Positions 1 through 8,559 of a DNA stretch of 64,000 nucleotides are shown here, in pieces. The notes beneath the pieces are model-generated. The model saw only the letters and a list, made by a program, of their open reading frames with translations. It ran no database searches and had not been told where the DNA came from. The DNA lies in the NCBI RefSeq assembly GCF_002252585.1, contig NZ_NQLD01000003.1; one strand, given 5' to 3'. Origin of the DNA: Methanocatella intestini (GTDB lineage: Archaea; Methanobacteriota; Methanobacteria; Methanobacteriales; Methanobacteriaceae). The position numbers and the translations under genes were made by a program. Position 1 is the stretch's first letter; each line of letters opens with the position of its first letter.

Positions 1-1516
1 GGGGGTGTTCTTTCATTAAACTATTGTCGCTTAAAAACTTCTTAAAGTTTTTCCACTTTAGCATATATACTCTGCCTTCTTTTGTCCATTGTCCAAAGAT
101 ATCTTCAGGCAATATGTAAATCACAAATCCAGAAATGAATAAAAATACTGATCCTATAAGTCCGATTATTCCTCCTGTTGTATTTAAACCAGTTACCATA
201 TAGAATAATGCAGCAAACAGAACTCCAATAATTATGCAGGTTATTGAATAGTAAAGAGCTATTTTATTTCCTTTATTATTAAAGAATTGCTTTAATCTGG
301 ATTTTGATAAATGTTCGTAGACAACATCATTTTTCCAGGATTTGATTCTGTTATTGAACCATTCTGCATTATGTTCATCAGATAAGTAATCTTTGACATT
401 ACTTAAATCCAAGAGATTATCTTTAGCTATTGTTTTGAAGATATCGAAAACATCTTTTTCATCTAATGTTAAGCTGCTGTAGTTTGTTTCATCTAATTCT
501 ATGATTAGATGTTTTTCTTCATTTGATTTAATTTTAAATATTTTACGATTGATTAAATCCATTATTGTAGCTTCAAATCCTTTTAAATCTGGAGTTCCAA
601 TATTGTCTCTTTTTTGGATTAATGCATTAACTACAGCTGGAGGGTCGTTACTTGGAAGATCCCTTTCATAAATTCCTTCATAATTCACTTTAGGTTCCAC
701 GCCATATTTGCGGTAAATAAAAAATGGAATTACTGGGCTTATAATAAACAGTATTCCGATAAGTGATCCGATATTATCCCACATCTTTTCATTTGCCTGA
801 TAATCATTGTAGCGTTGTTCTATTTCTTTTTTAGCCGTTTTATCAATATGGATTGCATTTGGTGAGTTTTCAAAGTCGTTTTCAGGCATTAAAACTTCAA
901 TTTCGTAAAAGTTTCCGGAATCTATGTAATTGCTGGTTGAAGTTATTGTATTTCCCTCTAATGAGCTGGTTTTGGTATATTTTGTAGGATTTAACCAGTA
1001 CTCATTACCGTTATCGTTAGGTAAATGTATAGTTGTTATTAATTCATCAACTCCAACTGCCCATTGGTCTCCCCAAAGCTGATATTGCAGGGATGCAGTA
1101 TCCTGATAAACAGTCACTACATTTTTCATATCATAGCTGATATGGACTTTAACATTGGTATCACTTATTGGCTGGGTTTTGGCAGCATCTGAATATAAAT
1201 AAATTTTTATATGCTGAGTTCCATCTTCCTGATGTTGCTCTACTTTTGTATAGGCACCTTCTGCTGATACATGAATATTTGAAATACTTTCTCCATCTTT
1301 TAGGGGAATATCTCTATAAACTCCATTAAATGTTCCGTCAAAGGAATAGTCAAAGGTTTCATTTATATGAAGCATTCCATTTGTATCAACTACAATGTCT
1401 ACAAGTGCCTGTGTAATGGAATAGCTTCTGTCATCGTCATCGGCATAAACACAGGAGACTGTTGATGTTATTAAAAAAAGTAGAAGGAAGATGGTTATTA
1501 TCTTTTTATTAACCAT
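1..1516 (-). CDS. DUF2207 membrane protein (partial, runs off left edge)
   Basis: The frame is open from an ATG at 1516 down to base 1, about 505 codons, so the C-terminus lies outside the window. Residues 1 to about 25 (MVNKKIITIF onward) look like a Sec signal peptide ending near VYADDD. A beta-rich extracytoplasmic part follows with FDGTFNGVYRDIPL, typical of DUF2207. There is a membrane segment near residues 258-280, a cytoplasmic stretch, and two more hydrophobic segments near 430-475. It starts 14 bases after the lemA stop, so the two are almost certainly one operon. LemA and DUF2207 proteins are often neighbours in bacteria and archaea, but the function of the pair is unknown. The family assignment is from recognition of the fold pattern, not a search. 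Confidence 0.85.
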   Translation of the reverse strand, partial: MVNKKIITIFLLLFLITSTVSCVYADDDDRSYSITQALVDIVVDTNGMLHINETFDYSFDGTFNGVYRDIPLKDGESISNIHVSAEGAYTKVEQHQEDGTQHIKIYLYSDAAKTQPISDTNVKVHISYDMKNVVTVYQDTASLQYQLWGDQWAVGVDELITTIHLPNDNGNEYWLNPTKYTKTSSLEGNTITSTSNYIDSGNFYEIEVLMPENDFENSPNAIHIDKTAKKEIEQRYNDYQANEKMWDNIGSLIGILFIISPVIPFFIYRKYGVEPKVNYEGIYERDLPSNDPPAVVNALIQKRDNIGTPDLKGFEATIMDLINRKIFKIKSNEEKHLIIELDETNYSSLTLDEKDVFDIFKTIAKDNLLDLSNVKDYLSDEHNAEWFNNRIKSWKNDVVYEHLSKSRLKQFFNNKGNKIALYYSITCIIIGVLFAALFYMVTGLNTTGGIIGLIGSVFLFISGFVIYILPEDIFGQWTKEGRVYMLKWKNFKKFLSDNSLMKEHP

Positions 1517-1530
1517 GTATTTAATCTCCC

Positions 1531-2094
1531 TTAAAATTGCACTTTAGGTGCTTCTCTCTCACCACTGGCTATTTCAAAAAAGTCAGCTTCTTTAAAATTA
1601 AACATTCCTGCAATAATATTGCTTGGGAACTGTTCGCATTTGTTATTGTACATTAAAACAGCATCATTATAGAATTGTCTTGAGTAAGAGATTTTATCTT
1701 CAGTTTCTGTTATCTCTGATTGTAATTCTTTGAAATTCTGATCAGCTTTTAATTCAGGGTAATTCTCAGCAATAGCGAATAATGATGTTAATGCACCTGT
1801 TAAAGCATTGTTAGCTTCACTAACTTCTTTAACACTGCTGGCATTCATTAATCCACTTCTTGCTTTGGTTACATTTTCAAATACTCCTTTTTCATGACTT
1901 GCATAACCTTTAACAGTTTCAACAAGATTTGGTATTAAGTCATTTCTCCTTTTGAGCTGAACATCAATTTGAGAATAACTGTTTTTAACTCTGTTTCTTG
2001 CATTAACAAGGCCATTATATCCACTAATAAGATATAACACAATAGCAAGTATGATTATTATAATTACTACTAAAATAATCATGGTTGTATCCAT
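1531..2094 (-). CDS. lemA: LemA family protein
   Basis: 187 residues, the usual LemA length. An N-terminal membrane anchor (about residues 4-25, IILVVIIIIILAIVLYL) is followed by the conserved LemA core: YNGLVNARNRVKNSYSQIDV, RRNDLIPNLVETVKGYA, then coiled helices with ENYPELKADQNF and ETEDKISYSRQFYNDAV. The C-terminal part carries the usual FPSNIIAGMF and ends at PKVQF. A GGAG ribosome site lies about 8 bases before the ATG, and an AT-rich TATA-like box (about 2120-2131, minus strand) lies upstream. It is followed by the DUF2207 gene. LemA proteins are membrane-anchored helical proteins of unknown biochemical role. Confidence 0.95.
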   Translation of the reverse strand: MDTTMIILVVIIIIILAIVLYLISGYNGLVNARNRVKNSYSQIDVQLKRRNDLIPNLVETVKGYASHEKGVFENVTKARSGLMNASSVKEVSEANNALTGALTSLFAIAENYPELKADQNFKELQSEITETEDKISYSRQFYNDAVLMYNNKCEQFPSNIIAGMFNFKEADFFEIASGEREAPKVQF

Positions 2095-2225
2095 ATTTTT
2101 TGCTCCTTTTTTATTAATTTATATATTGATTTAAGTTTTATTAATATGTTGTTAATGGATTGTATTATTTGTTAAAAATATTTAAAGGGGGTTATCGTAG
2201 ATAATTTTGAGTATTTATAGTAGTT

Positions 2226-2237
2226 TTTATATAAATA
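2226..2237 (+). promoter_or_regulatory. TATA box of the ppx-ppk operon
   Basis: TTTATATAAATA is a clear archaeal TATA box, and transcription would be expected to start near 2253-2258. This places the start of the mRNA at the inverted repeat that follows. Confidence 0.6.
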
Positions 2238-2252
2238 TTTAATAATAAATAG

Positions 2253-2285
2253 TGAAACTAAAATTGTGGGAAGGTATTAGTTTCA
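2253..2285 (+). promoter_or_regulatory. 9-bp perfect inverted repeat in the ppx leader
   Basis: TGAAACTAA (2253-2261) is the exact reverse complement of TTAGTTTCA (2277-2285), with a 15-base spacer. It lies between the TATA box and the ppx ATG at 2301, right at the expected transcription start. It could be a repressor operator or a 5' mRNA hairpin. Its position next to polyphosphate genes suggests a phosphate-linked control element, which is inference. Confidence 0.55.
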
Positions 2286-2300
2286 AATAAATAAATTTGA

Positions 2301-3215
2301 ATGATAAAAATGTTATATGGAATTGTAGATATTGGCTCAAATACTATCAGATTAAAAATATATGAATATAAAAATAACAAAATTAAATCCGTTTTTTCTA
2401 AAAAGAAAACAGCAGGCCTTATTGCTTATCGTGATGATGGCAAATTAAATGATGAAGGAATAAATATTTTATCATCTATATTAAATAAATTTAATAAAAT
2501 TATGGATTTATTAAATGTAAGTAAGAGATATTTCTTTGCAACAGCCAGTTTAAGAAATATTTCAAATACTTATGAAATAATTGGTTTCATAAAAGAAAAA
2601 TTGGGTATAAAGATTCATATTCTTGATGATGAAACCGAAGCACAGCTAAGTTTCAATTCAGTTAAAGACATAGGATTGGGAAGTGATGAGGGGATTCTTA
2701 CTGACGTTGGTGGAGGCAGCTGTGAAATAACTATCTTTGAAAATAAAACACCGATTGATAAAAGAAGTTTACCTATAGGATCACTGTCATGTTATGAAGA
2801 TTATGTTGGAGTTATGTTTCCAAATAAAAAGGAATCTGAAAATATTGAAAAAAGAGTTATTAAAGAAATTGAAGATTTGGATTTTGTTAAAACTCATAAA
2901 AAATATTTATTTGGTGTAGGTGGAACTGTTAGAAATCTTAAAAAATTACTGGTTCATCTCAATTTTATCAATGAAAAAGAAGATACAATTCCGGTTTATT
3001 TGCTGGATGATGTATTGGATGAACTTAAATATAATAATAAGGAAAATTTTAATAAAATACTGAAAGTTAAAGCTGAAAGAATTCACACACTCGTGCCGGG
3101 AATTATAATTATTAAAACAATTGCAAAATATTTCCATATAGAGAAAATATGTGTTTGTAAAAATTCCATAAGGGAAGGAGTTTTATACTCACTTTTGGAT
3201 GCTGAGGGATTATAA
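2301..3215 (+). CDS. ppx: Ppx/GppA family exopolyphosphatase-like phosphatase
   Basis: 304 residues, the size of a single Ppx/GppA catalytic module without the C-terminal HD domain of bacterial enzymes. It belongs to the actin/HSP70 ATPase fold. The first phosphate loop is GIVDIGSNTIRLKIYEY at the N-terminus. The second is the glycine-rich loop LTDVGGGSCEI near residue 140. FGVGGTVRNL near 205-215 is the adenosine/phosphate motif. Members hydrolyse terminal phosphates of polyphosphate or (p)ppGpp. The stop overlaps the ppk1 start by one base (TAATG), so the two are translationally coupled. There is no strong ribosome site, and the start could be 2301 or the in-frame ATG at 2310. A polyphosphate role is favoured by the neighbour. 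Confidence 0.9.
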   Translation: MIKMLYGIVDIGSNTIRLKIYEYKNNKIKSVFSKKKTAGLIAYRDDGKLNDEGINILSSILNKFNKIMDLLNVSKRYFFATASLRNISNTYEIIGFIKEKLGIKIHILDDETEAQLSFNSVKDIGLGSDEGILTDVGGGSCEITIFENKTPIDKRSLPIGSLSCYEDYVGVMFPNKKESENIEKRVIKEIEDLDFVKTHKKYLFGVGGTVRNLKKLLVHLNFINEKEDTIPVYLLDDVLDELKYNNKENFNKILKVKAERIHTLVPGIIIIKTIAKYFHIEKICVCKNSIREGVLYSLLDAEGL

Positions 3216-5356
3216 TGAAAAAGAGAGATTATTCATATACTCAAAATAGGGAGCTGTCCTGGCTTAAATTTGATGACAGGGTTTTAAAAGAGGCAAAAGA
3301 CAATACTGTTCCGTTGTTGGAAAGACTAAATTTTATATCTATTTTCACAAGCAATTTAGATGAATTTTATATGATTAGATGTGGCAGTCTTTTTGATTTG
3401 ACTCTTATTGATGAAGATGACTGGGATAATAAAACTGGCTGGAGTCCTCAGGAACAACTGGATGCCATATTTAAAGCTACTAAACCGTTATATGAAGAAA
3501 GGGATTTGATTTTTGATGAAATAGCTAAAGATTTAAGAAAATATGGTATTGTTAAACATAATTTTGATGAGTTAAACAGTAAGTTTAGACAATATGCAAC
3601 TCAGTATTTCTATGAAAATATAGCTCCGTTATTATCTCCTCAAATAATTGACTCCTATCATCCGTTTCCTCACCTGGCAAATAAAAAGTTATATATTTAT
3701 TGTATCTTGGAAAGAGATGAAAAAAAGAAGAAAAATTCAAAGGAATACATTGGATTAATTCCGATTCCATATTCTTTACCTAATTATATTAAATTTCCGG
3801 ATACAAATGAATTTATTTTAATGGAAGATTTGGTTTATGCATTTGTCGAAGGTATTTTTACAAATTACAGGGTTAAATATAAAACTGTAGCTGCAGTAAC
3901 AAGAAATGCAGATATTAACCTTCAGGAAACTCCTATTGATGAAGATGAAGATTACAGACATTTTATGAAAAACATTCTTAAAAAAAGAAAAAGATTGTCA
4001 CCAATAAGATTGGAGTTTTACAAAAGCAATGATCATAACTACACTAAATATCTTAGAAAAGAGTTGGGATTACATAAAAACCAGGTTTTTCTTATGCAGT
4101 CTCCAATAAATCTTGATTTTATCCATGATTTCATAAAAGAAATACCTGATGATGTAACTGAGGATTTAACTTTTCCGGAGTTTATTCCTCAAAGAACAAG
4201 TCAGATTGATCCAAACAAATCATTGTTTAAACAGTTGGATAAGAAAGATATTTTATTATTTTATCCATATCAGACAATGAACCATTTTCTTGATTTTTTA
4301 AAAGAGGCAGCTAATGATCCTGAAGTTTTATCAATTAAAATAACTTTATATCGTGTGGCAAGAACATCTTCTGTTATTAAATATTTGCTTGAAGCTTTAG
4401 ATAATGATAAAGAGGTGACAGTTTTAATTGAGCTTCGTGCAAGATTTGACGAGAAAAATAACATTCACTATGCAGAATTACTCGAAGAAGCCGGCTGTCA
4501 AATATTGTATGGATTTTTAGATTATAAAGTGCACTCTAAAATATGTACTGTAACTAAAAAACATAAGGGAACTATAAAGCAGTACACACAAATTGGTACT
4601 GGTAATTATAATGAAAAAACTGCAAAATTATATGTTGATTACTGTTATTTAACATCTAATCAGGAAATTGGGGATGATGCTACTGAATTCTTTAAAAATT
4701 TGGCATTAGCCAATTTGCAGGGTCATTATAATAAGTTTCTTGTAGCACCTAATTCTTTAAGATCAGGAATCATGAATCTGATTGATAAGGAAATAGCCAA
4801 AGCTAAAAATAATCAGCCTGCTGAAATTTTAATGAAAATGAATTCATTTACAGACAGACGAATAATTGATAAGATAGCTAAAGCTTCAGAAGCAGGAGTT
4901 AAAATAAAAATGATTATTCGCGGAATCTGCTGTATTATTCCAGGTCTTAAAGACAAAACAGATAATGTTGAAGTTCGTGGAATTGTTGGCCGGTATTTGG
5001 AACATTCAAGAGTTTATGCTTTTGGTGTTGGTGAAGATAGAATTTTATATATTTCAAGTGCAGATATGATGACAAGAAATACTGCAAAAAGAGTTGAAAT
5101 TGCATGTCCTATTGAAGACGAAGCTATAAAGGCAAGAATTCTTGAAGATTTGGATATTATGTTAAAAGATGACATCAAAGGCCGTAGAATAAATTCCGAA
5201 GGGGATTATGAATGTATACAGCAGGCACGTCATATCAATTCACAGGAATTTTTTCAGCAAAGAGCTATTGATGAAATGAAGGATGTTAAAGTTAAAAAAG
5301 AAGATCCTAATTTTATAAAGTCAATTGTTGATAAAATTAGCAGTATTTTTGATTAA
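3215..5356 (+). CDS. ppk1: Polyphosphate kinase 1
   Basis: 713 residues, full length for PPK1, which makes polyphosphate reversibly from ATP. The N-terminal helical domain begins with NRELSWLKFDDRVL. Two phospholipase-D-like halves follow. The first carries ELRARFDEKNNIHYAELLEE and VHSKICTVTKKH, where His440 matches the autophosphorylated His435 of the E. coli enzyme. The second carries IIRGICCIIPG and LEHSRVYAFG, where His597 matches E. coli His592. All key residues are intact. It is the second gene of the ppx-ppk operon. PPK1 is mainly bacterial, so its presence in an archaeon suggests old lateral transfer, although codon use here looks like that of its neighbours. Confidence 0.97.
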   Translation: MKKRDYSYTQNRELSWLKFDDRVLKEAKDNTVPLLERLNFISIFTSNLDEFYMIRCGSLFDLTLIDEDDWDNKTGWSPQEQLDAIFKATKPLYEERDLIFDEIAKDLRKYGIVKHNFDELNSKFRQYATQYFYENIAPLLSPQIIDSYHPFPHLANKKLYIYCILERDEKKKKNSKEYIGLIPIPYSLPNYIKFPDTNEFILMEDLVYAFVEGIFTNYRVKYKTVAAVTRNADINLQETPIDEDEDYRHFMKNILKKRKRLSPIRLEFYKSNDHNYTKYLRKELGLHKNQVFLMQSPINLDFIHDFIKEIPDDVTEDLTFPEFIPQRTSQIDPNKSLFKQLDKKDILLFYPYQTMNHFLDFLKEAANDPEVLSIKITLYRVARTSSVIKYLLEALDNDKEVTVLIELRARFDEKNNIHYAELLEEAGCQILYGFLDYKVHSKICTVTKKHKGTIKQYTQIGTGNYNEKTAKLYVDYCYLTSNQEIGDDATEFFKNLALANLQGHYNKFLVAPNSLRSGIMNLIDKEIAKAKNNQPAEILMKMNSFTDRRIIDKIAKASEAGVKIKMIIRGICCIIPGLKDKTDNVEVRGIVGRYLEHSRVYAFGVGEDRILYISSADMMTRNTAKRVEIACPIEDEAIKARILEDLDIMLKDDIKGRRINSEGDYECIQQARHINSQEFFQQRAIDEMKDVKVKKEDPNFIKSIVDKISSIFD

Positions 5357-5480
5357 ATAGTTTTCATCGAAATTCTTAATAGGAATTTCATTCTGATTCT
5401 ATTTTTTTAACAACTTTTAAATTTTAAAAGTTAGATACTGTTATATTAATCTTATTTTTTGGATTGAAAAAATCAATACC

Positions 5481-5488
5481 TTTATATA
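5481..5488 (+). promoter_or_regulatory. TATA-like box upstream of the tRNA-Ser region
   Basis: TTTATATA at this place would start transcription near 5508-5514, at the left arm of the inverted repeat that follows. It may give a longer precursor of the tRNA or a separate small RNA. Confidence 0.4.
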
Positions 5489-5510
5489 GGTAGAGAATTA
5501 AATATATTGT

Positions 5511-5539
5511 TATCATGTTAATTAGTGTTTAACATGATA
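5511..5539. promoter_or_regulatory. 10-bp perfect inverted repeat before tRNA-Ser
   Basis: TATCATGTTA (5511-5520) and TAACATGATA (5530-5539) are exact reverse complements with a 9-base loop. As RNA this would be a stable hairpin at the 5' end of a transcript from the TATA-like box at 5481. It has no T-run after it, so it is not a typical terminator of ppk1. Function is unknown: operator, processing signal or part of a small RNA. Confidence 0.5.
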
Positions 5540-5549
5540 GGCTAAGTAT

Positions 5550-5559
5550 TTTTATTATA
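5550..5559 (+). promoter_or_regulatory. Likely TATA box of tRNA-Ser
   Basis: TTTATTATAC lies about 25-30 bases before the first base of the tRNA at 5584, the normal archaeal spacing for a transcript starting at or just before the tRNA. Confidence 0.5.
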
Positions 5560-5583
5560 CTTGGAGCTATTTTAAGCAATAAT

Positions 5584-5668
5584 GCCGAGATAGTCTAGCC
5601 TGGTAAGGCGCGAGACTGGAAATCTCGTGGGAGCTTTTCCCTCCTGGGTTCAAATCCCAGTCTCGGCG
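5584..5668 (+). tRNA. tRNA-Ser (anticodon GGA)
   Basis: 85 bases fold as a class II tRNA. The acceptor stem pairs GCCGAGA (5584-5590) with TCTCGGC (5661-5667), followed by discriminator G. The D-arm includes AGCCTGGTAAGGC. The anticodon stem is CGAGA/TCTCG around loop CTGGAAA, with anticodon GGA at 5618-5620 reading UCC/UCU serine codons. There is a long variable arm (GGGAGCTTTTCCCT) as expected for serine. The T-arm is CTGGG/CCCAG with loop TTCAAAT. The 3' CCA is not encoded and no intron is seen. Confidence 0.98.
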
Positions 5669-5808
5669 TTTATTAGTTTTTAACATACGATTTTTTAATT
5701 ATTTTTTTCACGATTATTAAATTATTTGTTAAACTGATATTTTGCACTCTTAGTTGTAACACTAAGTTTTAAATTGTTGAAAGAACTGTGTTTTGAAATC
5801 AAAACATT

Positions 5809-5840
5809 CGAATCTATTACTTTTGCGTCTCGTAGATTCG
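5809..5840 (+). promoter_or_regulatory. 8-bp inverted repeat in the S13 operon leader
   Basis: CGAATCTA (5809-5816) pairs exactly with TAGATTCG (5833-5840) around a 16-base loop, ending 22 bases before the rpsM start. A TTTTAAATT box near 5767 would put this in the 5' leader. Ribosomal-protein operons are commonly autoregulated at leader structures, so this is a candidate binding site for one of the operon's own proteins. That role is inference. Confidence 0.45.
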
Positions 5841-5862
5841 CTCTATAAATGGAGGTTATTTA

Positions 5863-6306
5863 ATGGAAGACGACTTTAAGCACTTGGTGCGTATTTCTAG
5901 AAAGGATGTAGATGGTAATAAAACCATTGAACAAGCTTTAACCGAAATCAAAGGTGTTGGAATATCTTTATCCACAACTATGTGCCGTACTTTAGATTTA
6001 GATTCTGAAGCTCAAATCGGTTATATCGCTGATGAAGATGTTTTAAAAATTGAAGAAATTTTAGAAAACCCACAAAAATTTAATATTCCTGATTGGATGT
6101 TAAACCGTAGGGAAGACTATGAAACTGGTAAAAATATTCATTTAATTGAATCAGATCTTGACATGACTTTAAGAGATGATTTAAACAGAATGAAGAAAAC
6201 CAGAAGTTACAAAGGTAGAAGACACGAAGCAGGTTTACCTGTTAGAGGTCAAAGAACTAAATCTACTTTCAGGAACAGTTCTTCAGTTGGTGTAAAACGT
6301 TCATAA
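5863..6306 (+). CDS. rpsM: 30S ribosomal protein S13 (uS13)
   Basis: 147 residues, the archaeal length. The N-terminal half holds the helix-hairpin-helix region (EIKGVGISLSTTMC) that contacts 23S rRNA and S19 in the head of the small subunit. The basic C-terminus carries the conserved GLPVRGQRTKSTFR tail that reaches toward the decoding site. A GGAGG ribosome site sits 7 bases before the ATG. It is the first gene of the S13-S4-S11-RpoD-L18e-L13-S9-RpoN-RpoK group, the standard archaeal order, and has its own leader with an inverted repeat. Confidence 0.98.
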   Translation: MEDDFKHLVRISRKDVDGNKTIEQALTEIKGVGISLSTTMCRTLDLDSEAQIGYIADEDVLKIEEILENPQKFNIPDWMLNRREDYETGKNIHLIESDLDMTLRDDLNRMKKTRSYKGRRHEAGLPVRGQRTKSTFRNSSSVGVKRS

Positions 6307-6398
6307 GCATGAGAACTTTTTTTATAATTAATATTACTCAATAATTTTTTTTACAATGATGGTATTAATTTAATTATTTTTATAAAGGAGATGTTTTA

Positions 6399-6935
6399 AT
6401 GGGACAACCTAGAAAATCAAGGAAAAAGTATAATACACCGCCACATCCTTGGAATGCAGAAAGAATCAAAAATGAAAATAAATTAATGACTAAATACGGC
6501 TTAAAAAACAAAAAAGAAATTTGGAAAGCTGATACTTTAGTTAGAAGATACAGTAGGGAAGCAAGATACCTACTCGGGTTCGATACGAACCAAATGCAAG
6601 ATGAAAAATTAGAATTATTAGGACACTTAGCTAGAACCGGTGTTTTGCCTGAAGGTGCAGCACTTGAAGAAGTCTTAAACTTAACTGTTGAAGATATCTT
6701 AAGAAGAAGATTACAAACTATTGTTTACAAAAAAGGTTTAGCTCGTACTCCTAAAGAAGCTAGAATGTTTGTTGTACACGGTCACATAACTTTAAATGGT
6801 AAAAAAATCAATTCACCAAGTTATGTTGTATTAAAAGGCCAAGAAGATGAAATTGGATTTTATCCATCATCACCTGTAGCTAAACAGATTGAAGAGTACA
6901 ATAAAAACAAAAATGAAAAAGCTACTGAGGAATAA
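6399..6935 (+). CDS. rpsD: 30S ribosomal protein S4 (uS4)
   Basis: 178 residues, archaeal S4. It is a primary 16S rRNA binder that starts assembly of the small-subunit body. The N-terminus is basic (MGQPRKSRKKYNTPPHPW). The S4 RNA-binding domain lies around residues 105-150 with RRLQTIVYKKGLARTPKEA and VVHGHITLNGKKI. A strong AAGGAG site precedes the ATG. The 92-base gap to S13 is the longest inside the ribosomal-protein run, but no separate promoter is obvious. Confidence 0.98.
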   Translation: MGQPRKSRKKYNTPPHPWNAERIKNENKLMTKYGLKNKKEIWKADTLVRRYSREARYLLGFDTNQMQDEKLELLGHLARTGVLPEGAALEEVLNLTVEDILRRRLQTIVYKKGLARTPKEARMFVVHGHITLNGKKINSPSYVVLKGQEDEIGFYPSSPVAKQIEEYNKNKNEKATEE

Positions 6936-6946
6936 AGGGTGTAATT

Positions 6947-7339
6947 ATGGCAAAAGATGAAAAATGGGGTATAGCTAATATTTACTCATCATACAATAAC
7001 ACTATTATTACTGTAACAGATATTACTGGTGCTGAAACCATTTCCCAATGGTCTGGTGGTAAAGTTGTTCGTGCAGATAGGCAACAAGCTTCACCTTTCG
7101 CAGCTATGGCTGCAGCAACCAGAATAGCTGATGATGCTAAAGAAAAAGGATTTGTTGGCTTACATATTAGAGTAAGAGCTCCTGGTGGAAATGGACACAG
7201 AAGTCCGGGACCTGGTGCACAAGCTACTATTCGTGCTTTAGCAAGAGCTGGAATTAAAATTGGTAAAATAGAAGATATCACTCCTATTCCTCACGATGGT
7301 ACTGGAAGACCTGGTGGTAAAAGAGGAAGAAGAGTCTAA
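6947..7339 (+). CDS. rpsK: 30S ribosomal protein S11 (uS11)
   Basis: 130 residues. S11 lines the platform of the 30S subunit near the E site. Conserved parts seen are NIYSSYNNTIITVTDITGAE, ASPFAAMAAA, the PGPGAQATIRALARAG block, and the typical C-terminus DITPIPHDGTGRPGGKRGRR. It is 11 bases after rpsD and 12 bases before rpoD, so it is co-transcribed with both. Confidence 0.98.
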   Translation: MAKDEKWGIANIYSSYNNTIITVTDITGAETISQWSGGKVVRADRQQASPFAAMAAATRIADDAKEKGFVGLHIRVRAPGGNGHRSPGPGAQATIRALARAGIKIGKIEDITPIPHDGTGRPGGKRGRRV

Positions 7340-7351
7340 GAAGGGTTTAAT

Positions 7352-8176
7352 ATGGAGATAGAAGTTAAAAGTCAAACAGATGATGAAATTGTTTTCATTG
7401 TCCGTGATGTAGAAGTACCTTTTATTAATGCTATTAGAAGGTGTGCAATGGTAAATGTACCTAAAATAGCTATTGAAGATGTAAATATCATGAGAAATGA
7501 TTCAGCTATGTTTAATGAGGTACTTGCTCATAGGCTTGGTTTAACTCCTTTAGTTTCTGACATGGACGCAATTGAAGGTTTACCTTTACCTGGTGATGAT
7601 GATTATGAAGATGACCATAGCGTCATGTTTTCTTTAAAAGAAGAAGGACCTAAAGTTGTTTATTCTAAGGATTTAATATCTTCAGACTCAAAAATTAAAC
7701 CAGTATATGATACCATTCCTTTAGTAAAACTTAAAGAAGGAGAAAAACTAAACATTGAAGCAGTTGCAAAAGTTGGATATGGAAAAGAACATGCTAAATG
7801 GATGCCAACTACTGTATGTGTTTATAAACAATATCCCGAAATCACTTTTAATGAGAATACGGAAATTGATTATGAATGTGCTAATGCATGCCCAAGAGGT
7901 GTTTTGAAATCTGATAAAAGATCTAAAGAGATTAAGATTTTAGACATTGAAAATTGCAGTATGTGTAAAAGCTGTGTAAGAGCTTCAATTAGAAATGCAC
8001 AATCTGAAGGAAAAGACGAAAGCTACATCAATGTAGGGTATCATGAAAATGATTTTATATTTAGAATAGAAACTGATGGATCAATGCCTCCTAAAGAAGT
8101 TTTATTGCAAGCTTGCGATGAATTAGGTGAAAAAGCAGATAAGTTTATCAGATTTAGTGAAGGAGGAAGTAAATAA
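7352..8176 (+). CDS. rpoD: DNA-directed RNA polymerase subunit D (Rpo3) with Fe-S domain
   Basis: 274 residues. Subunit D is the archaeal counterpart of one bacterial alpha subunit (eukaryotic Rpb3) and nucleates polymerase assembly with subunits L, N and P. The dimerisation domain is seen at VPFINAIRRCAMVNVPKIAI. The inserted ferredoxin-like domain spans about residues 172-225. It keeps a CP cysteine near residue 180 and a CxxCxxC set at about 202, 205 and 208, enough for one 4Fe-4S cluster; a second full cluster is not present. The stop overlaps the L18e start by one base. Confidence 0.97.
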   Translation: MEIEVKSQTDDEIVFIVRDVEVPFINAIRRCAMVNVPKIAIEDVNIMRNDSAMFNEVLAHRLGLTPLVSDMDAIEGLPLPGDDDYEDDHSVMFSLKEEGPKVVYSKDLISSDSKIKPVYDTIPLVKLKEGEKLNIEAVAKVGYGKEHAKWMPTTVCVYKQYPEITFNENTEIDYECANACPRGVLKSDKRSKEIKILDIENCSMCKSCVRASIRNAQSEGKDESYINVGYHENDFIFRIETDGSMPPKEVLLQACDELGEKADKFIRFSEGGSK

Positions 8177-8541
8177 TGGTTAAGAAAATTATCAAAACAA
8201 ATCCTAACCTTATTGAACTTATTAATAAACTTAATAAAAAATCAAAAACAGAAAATGCAGCTATTTGGAAAGATGTTGCTAATAGACTTGGAAGGTCTAA
8301 CAGAAGAACTGCAGAAGTTAATTTATCAGATATTGCAAGGTATGCAAATGCTGATGAATCTGTTTTAGTACCTGGAAAAGTATTATCTAATGGTGATTTA
8401 ACAGAAAAAGTAAATGTTGCAGCATTTAAATTCTCACAAAAAGCACAGGAAAAAATTGAAAGTGCTGGTGGAGAATGCGTCTCAATTGATGATATAATGG
8501 AATCTAATCCAAAAGGAAGCAACATTAGAATCATGGAATAA
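8176..8541 (+). CDS. rpl18e: 50S ribosomal protein L18e (eL18)
   Basis: 121 residues, the archaeal/eukaryotic L18e. The conserved N-terminus is KKIIKTNPNLIELINKLN, followed by WKDVANRLGRSNRRTAEVN and VPGKVLSNGDLTEKVNVAAF. It binds 23S rRNA on the large-subunit surface. The start overlaps the rpoD stop, so translation is coupled. An antisense open frame on the other strand is only a shadow. Confidence 0.97.
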   Translation: MVKKIIKTNPNLIELINKLNKKSKTENAAIWKDVANRLGRSNRRTAEVNLSDIARYANADESVLVPGKVLSNGDLTEKVNVAAFKFSQKAQEKIESAGGECVSIDDIMESNPKGSNIRIME

Positions 8542-8559
8542 GATGGATGTGTTGTTATT

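Noticed and set aside
8154..8534. 126-residue open frame antisense to rpl18e
   Set aside because: The sense strand encodes a clear L18e; the antisense frame is a by-product of codon bias and has no ribosome site.
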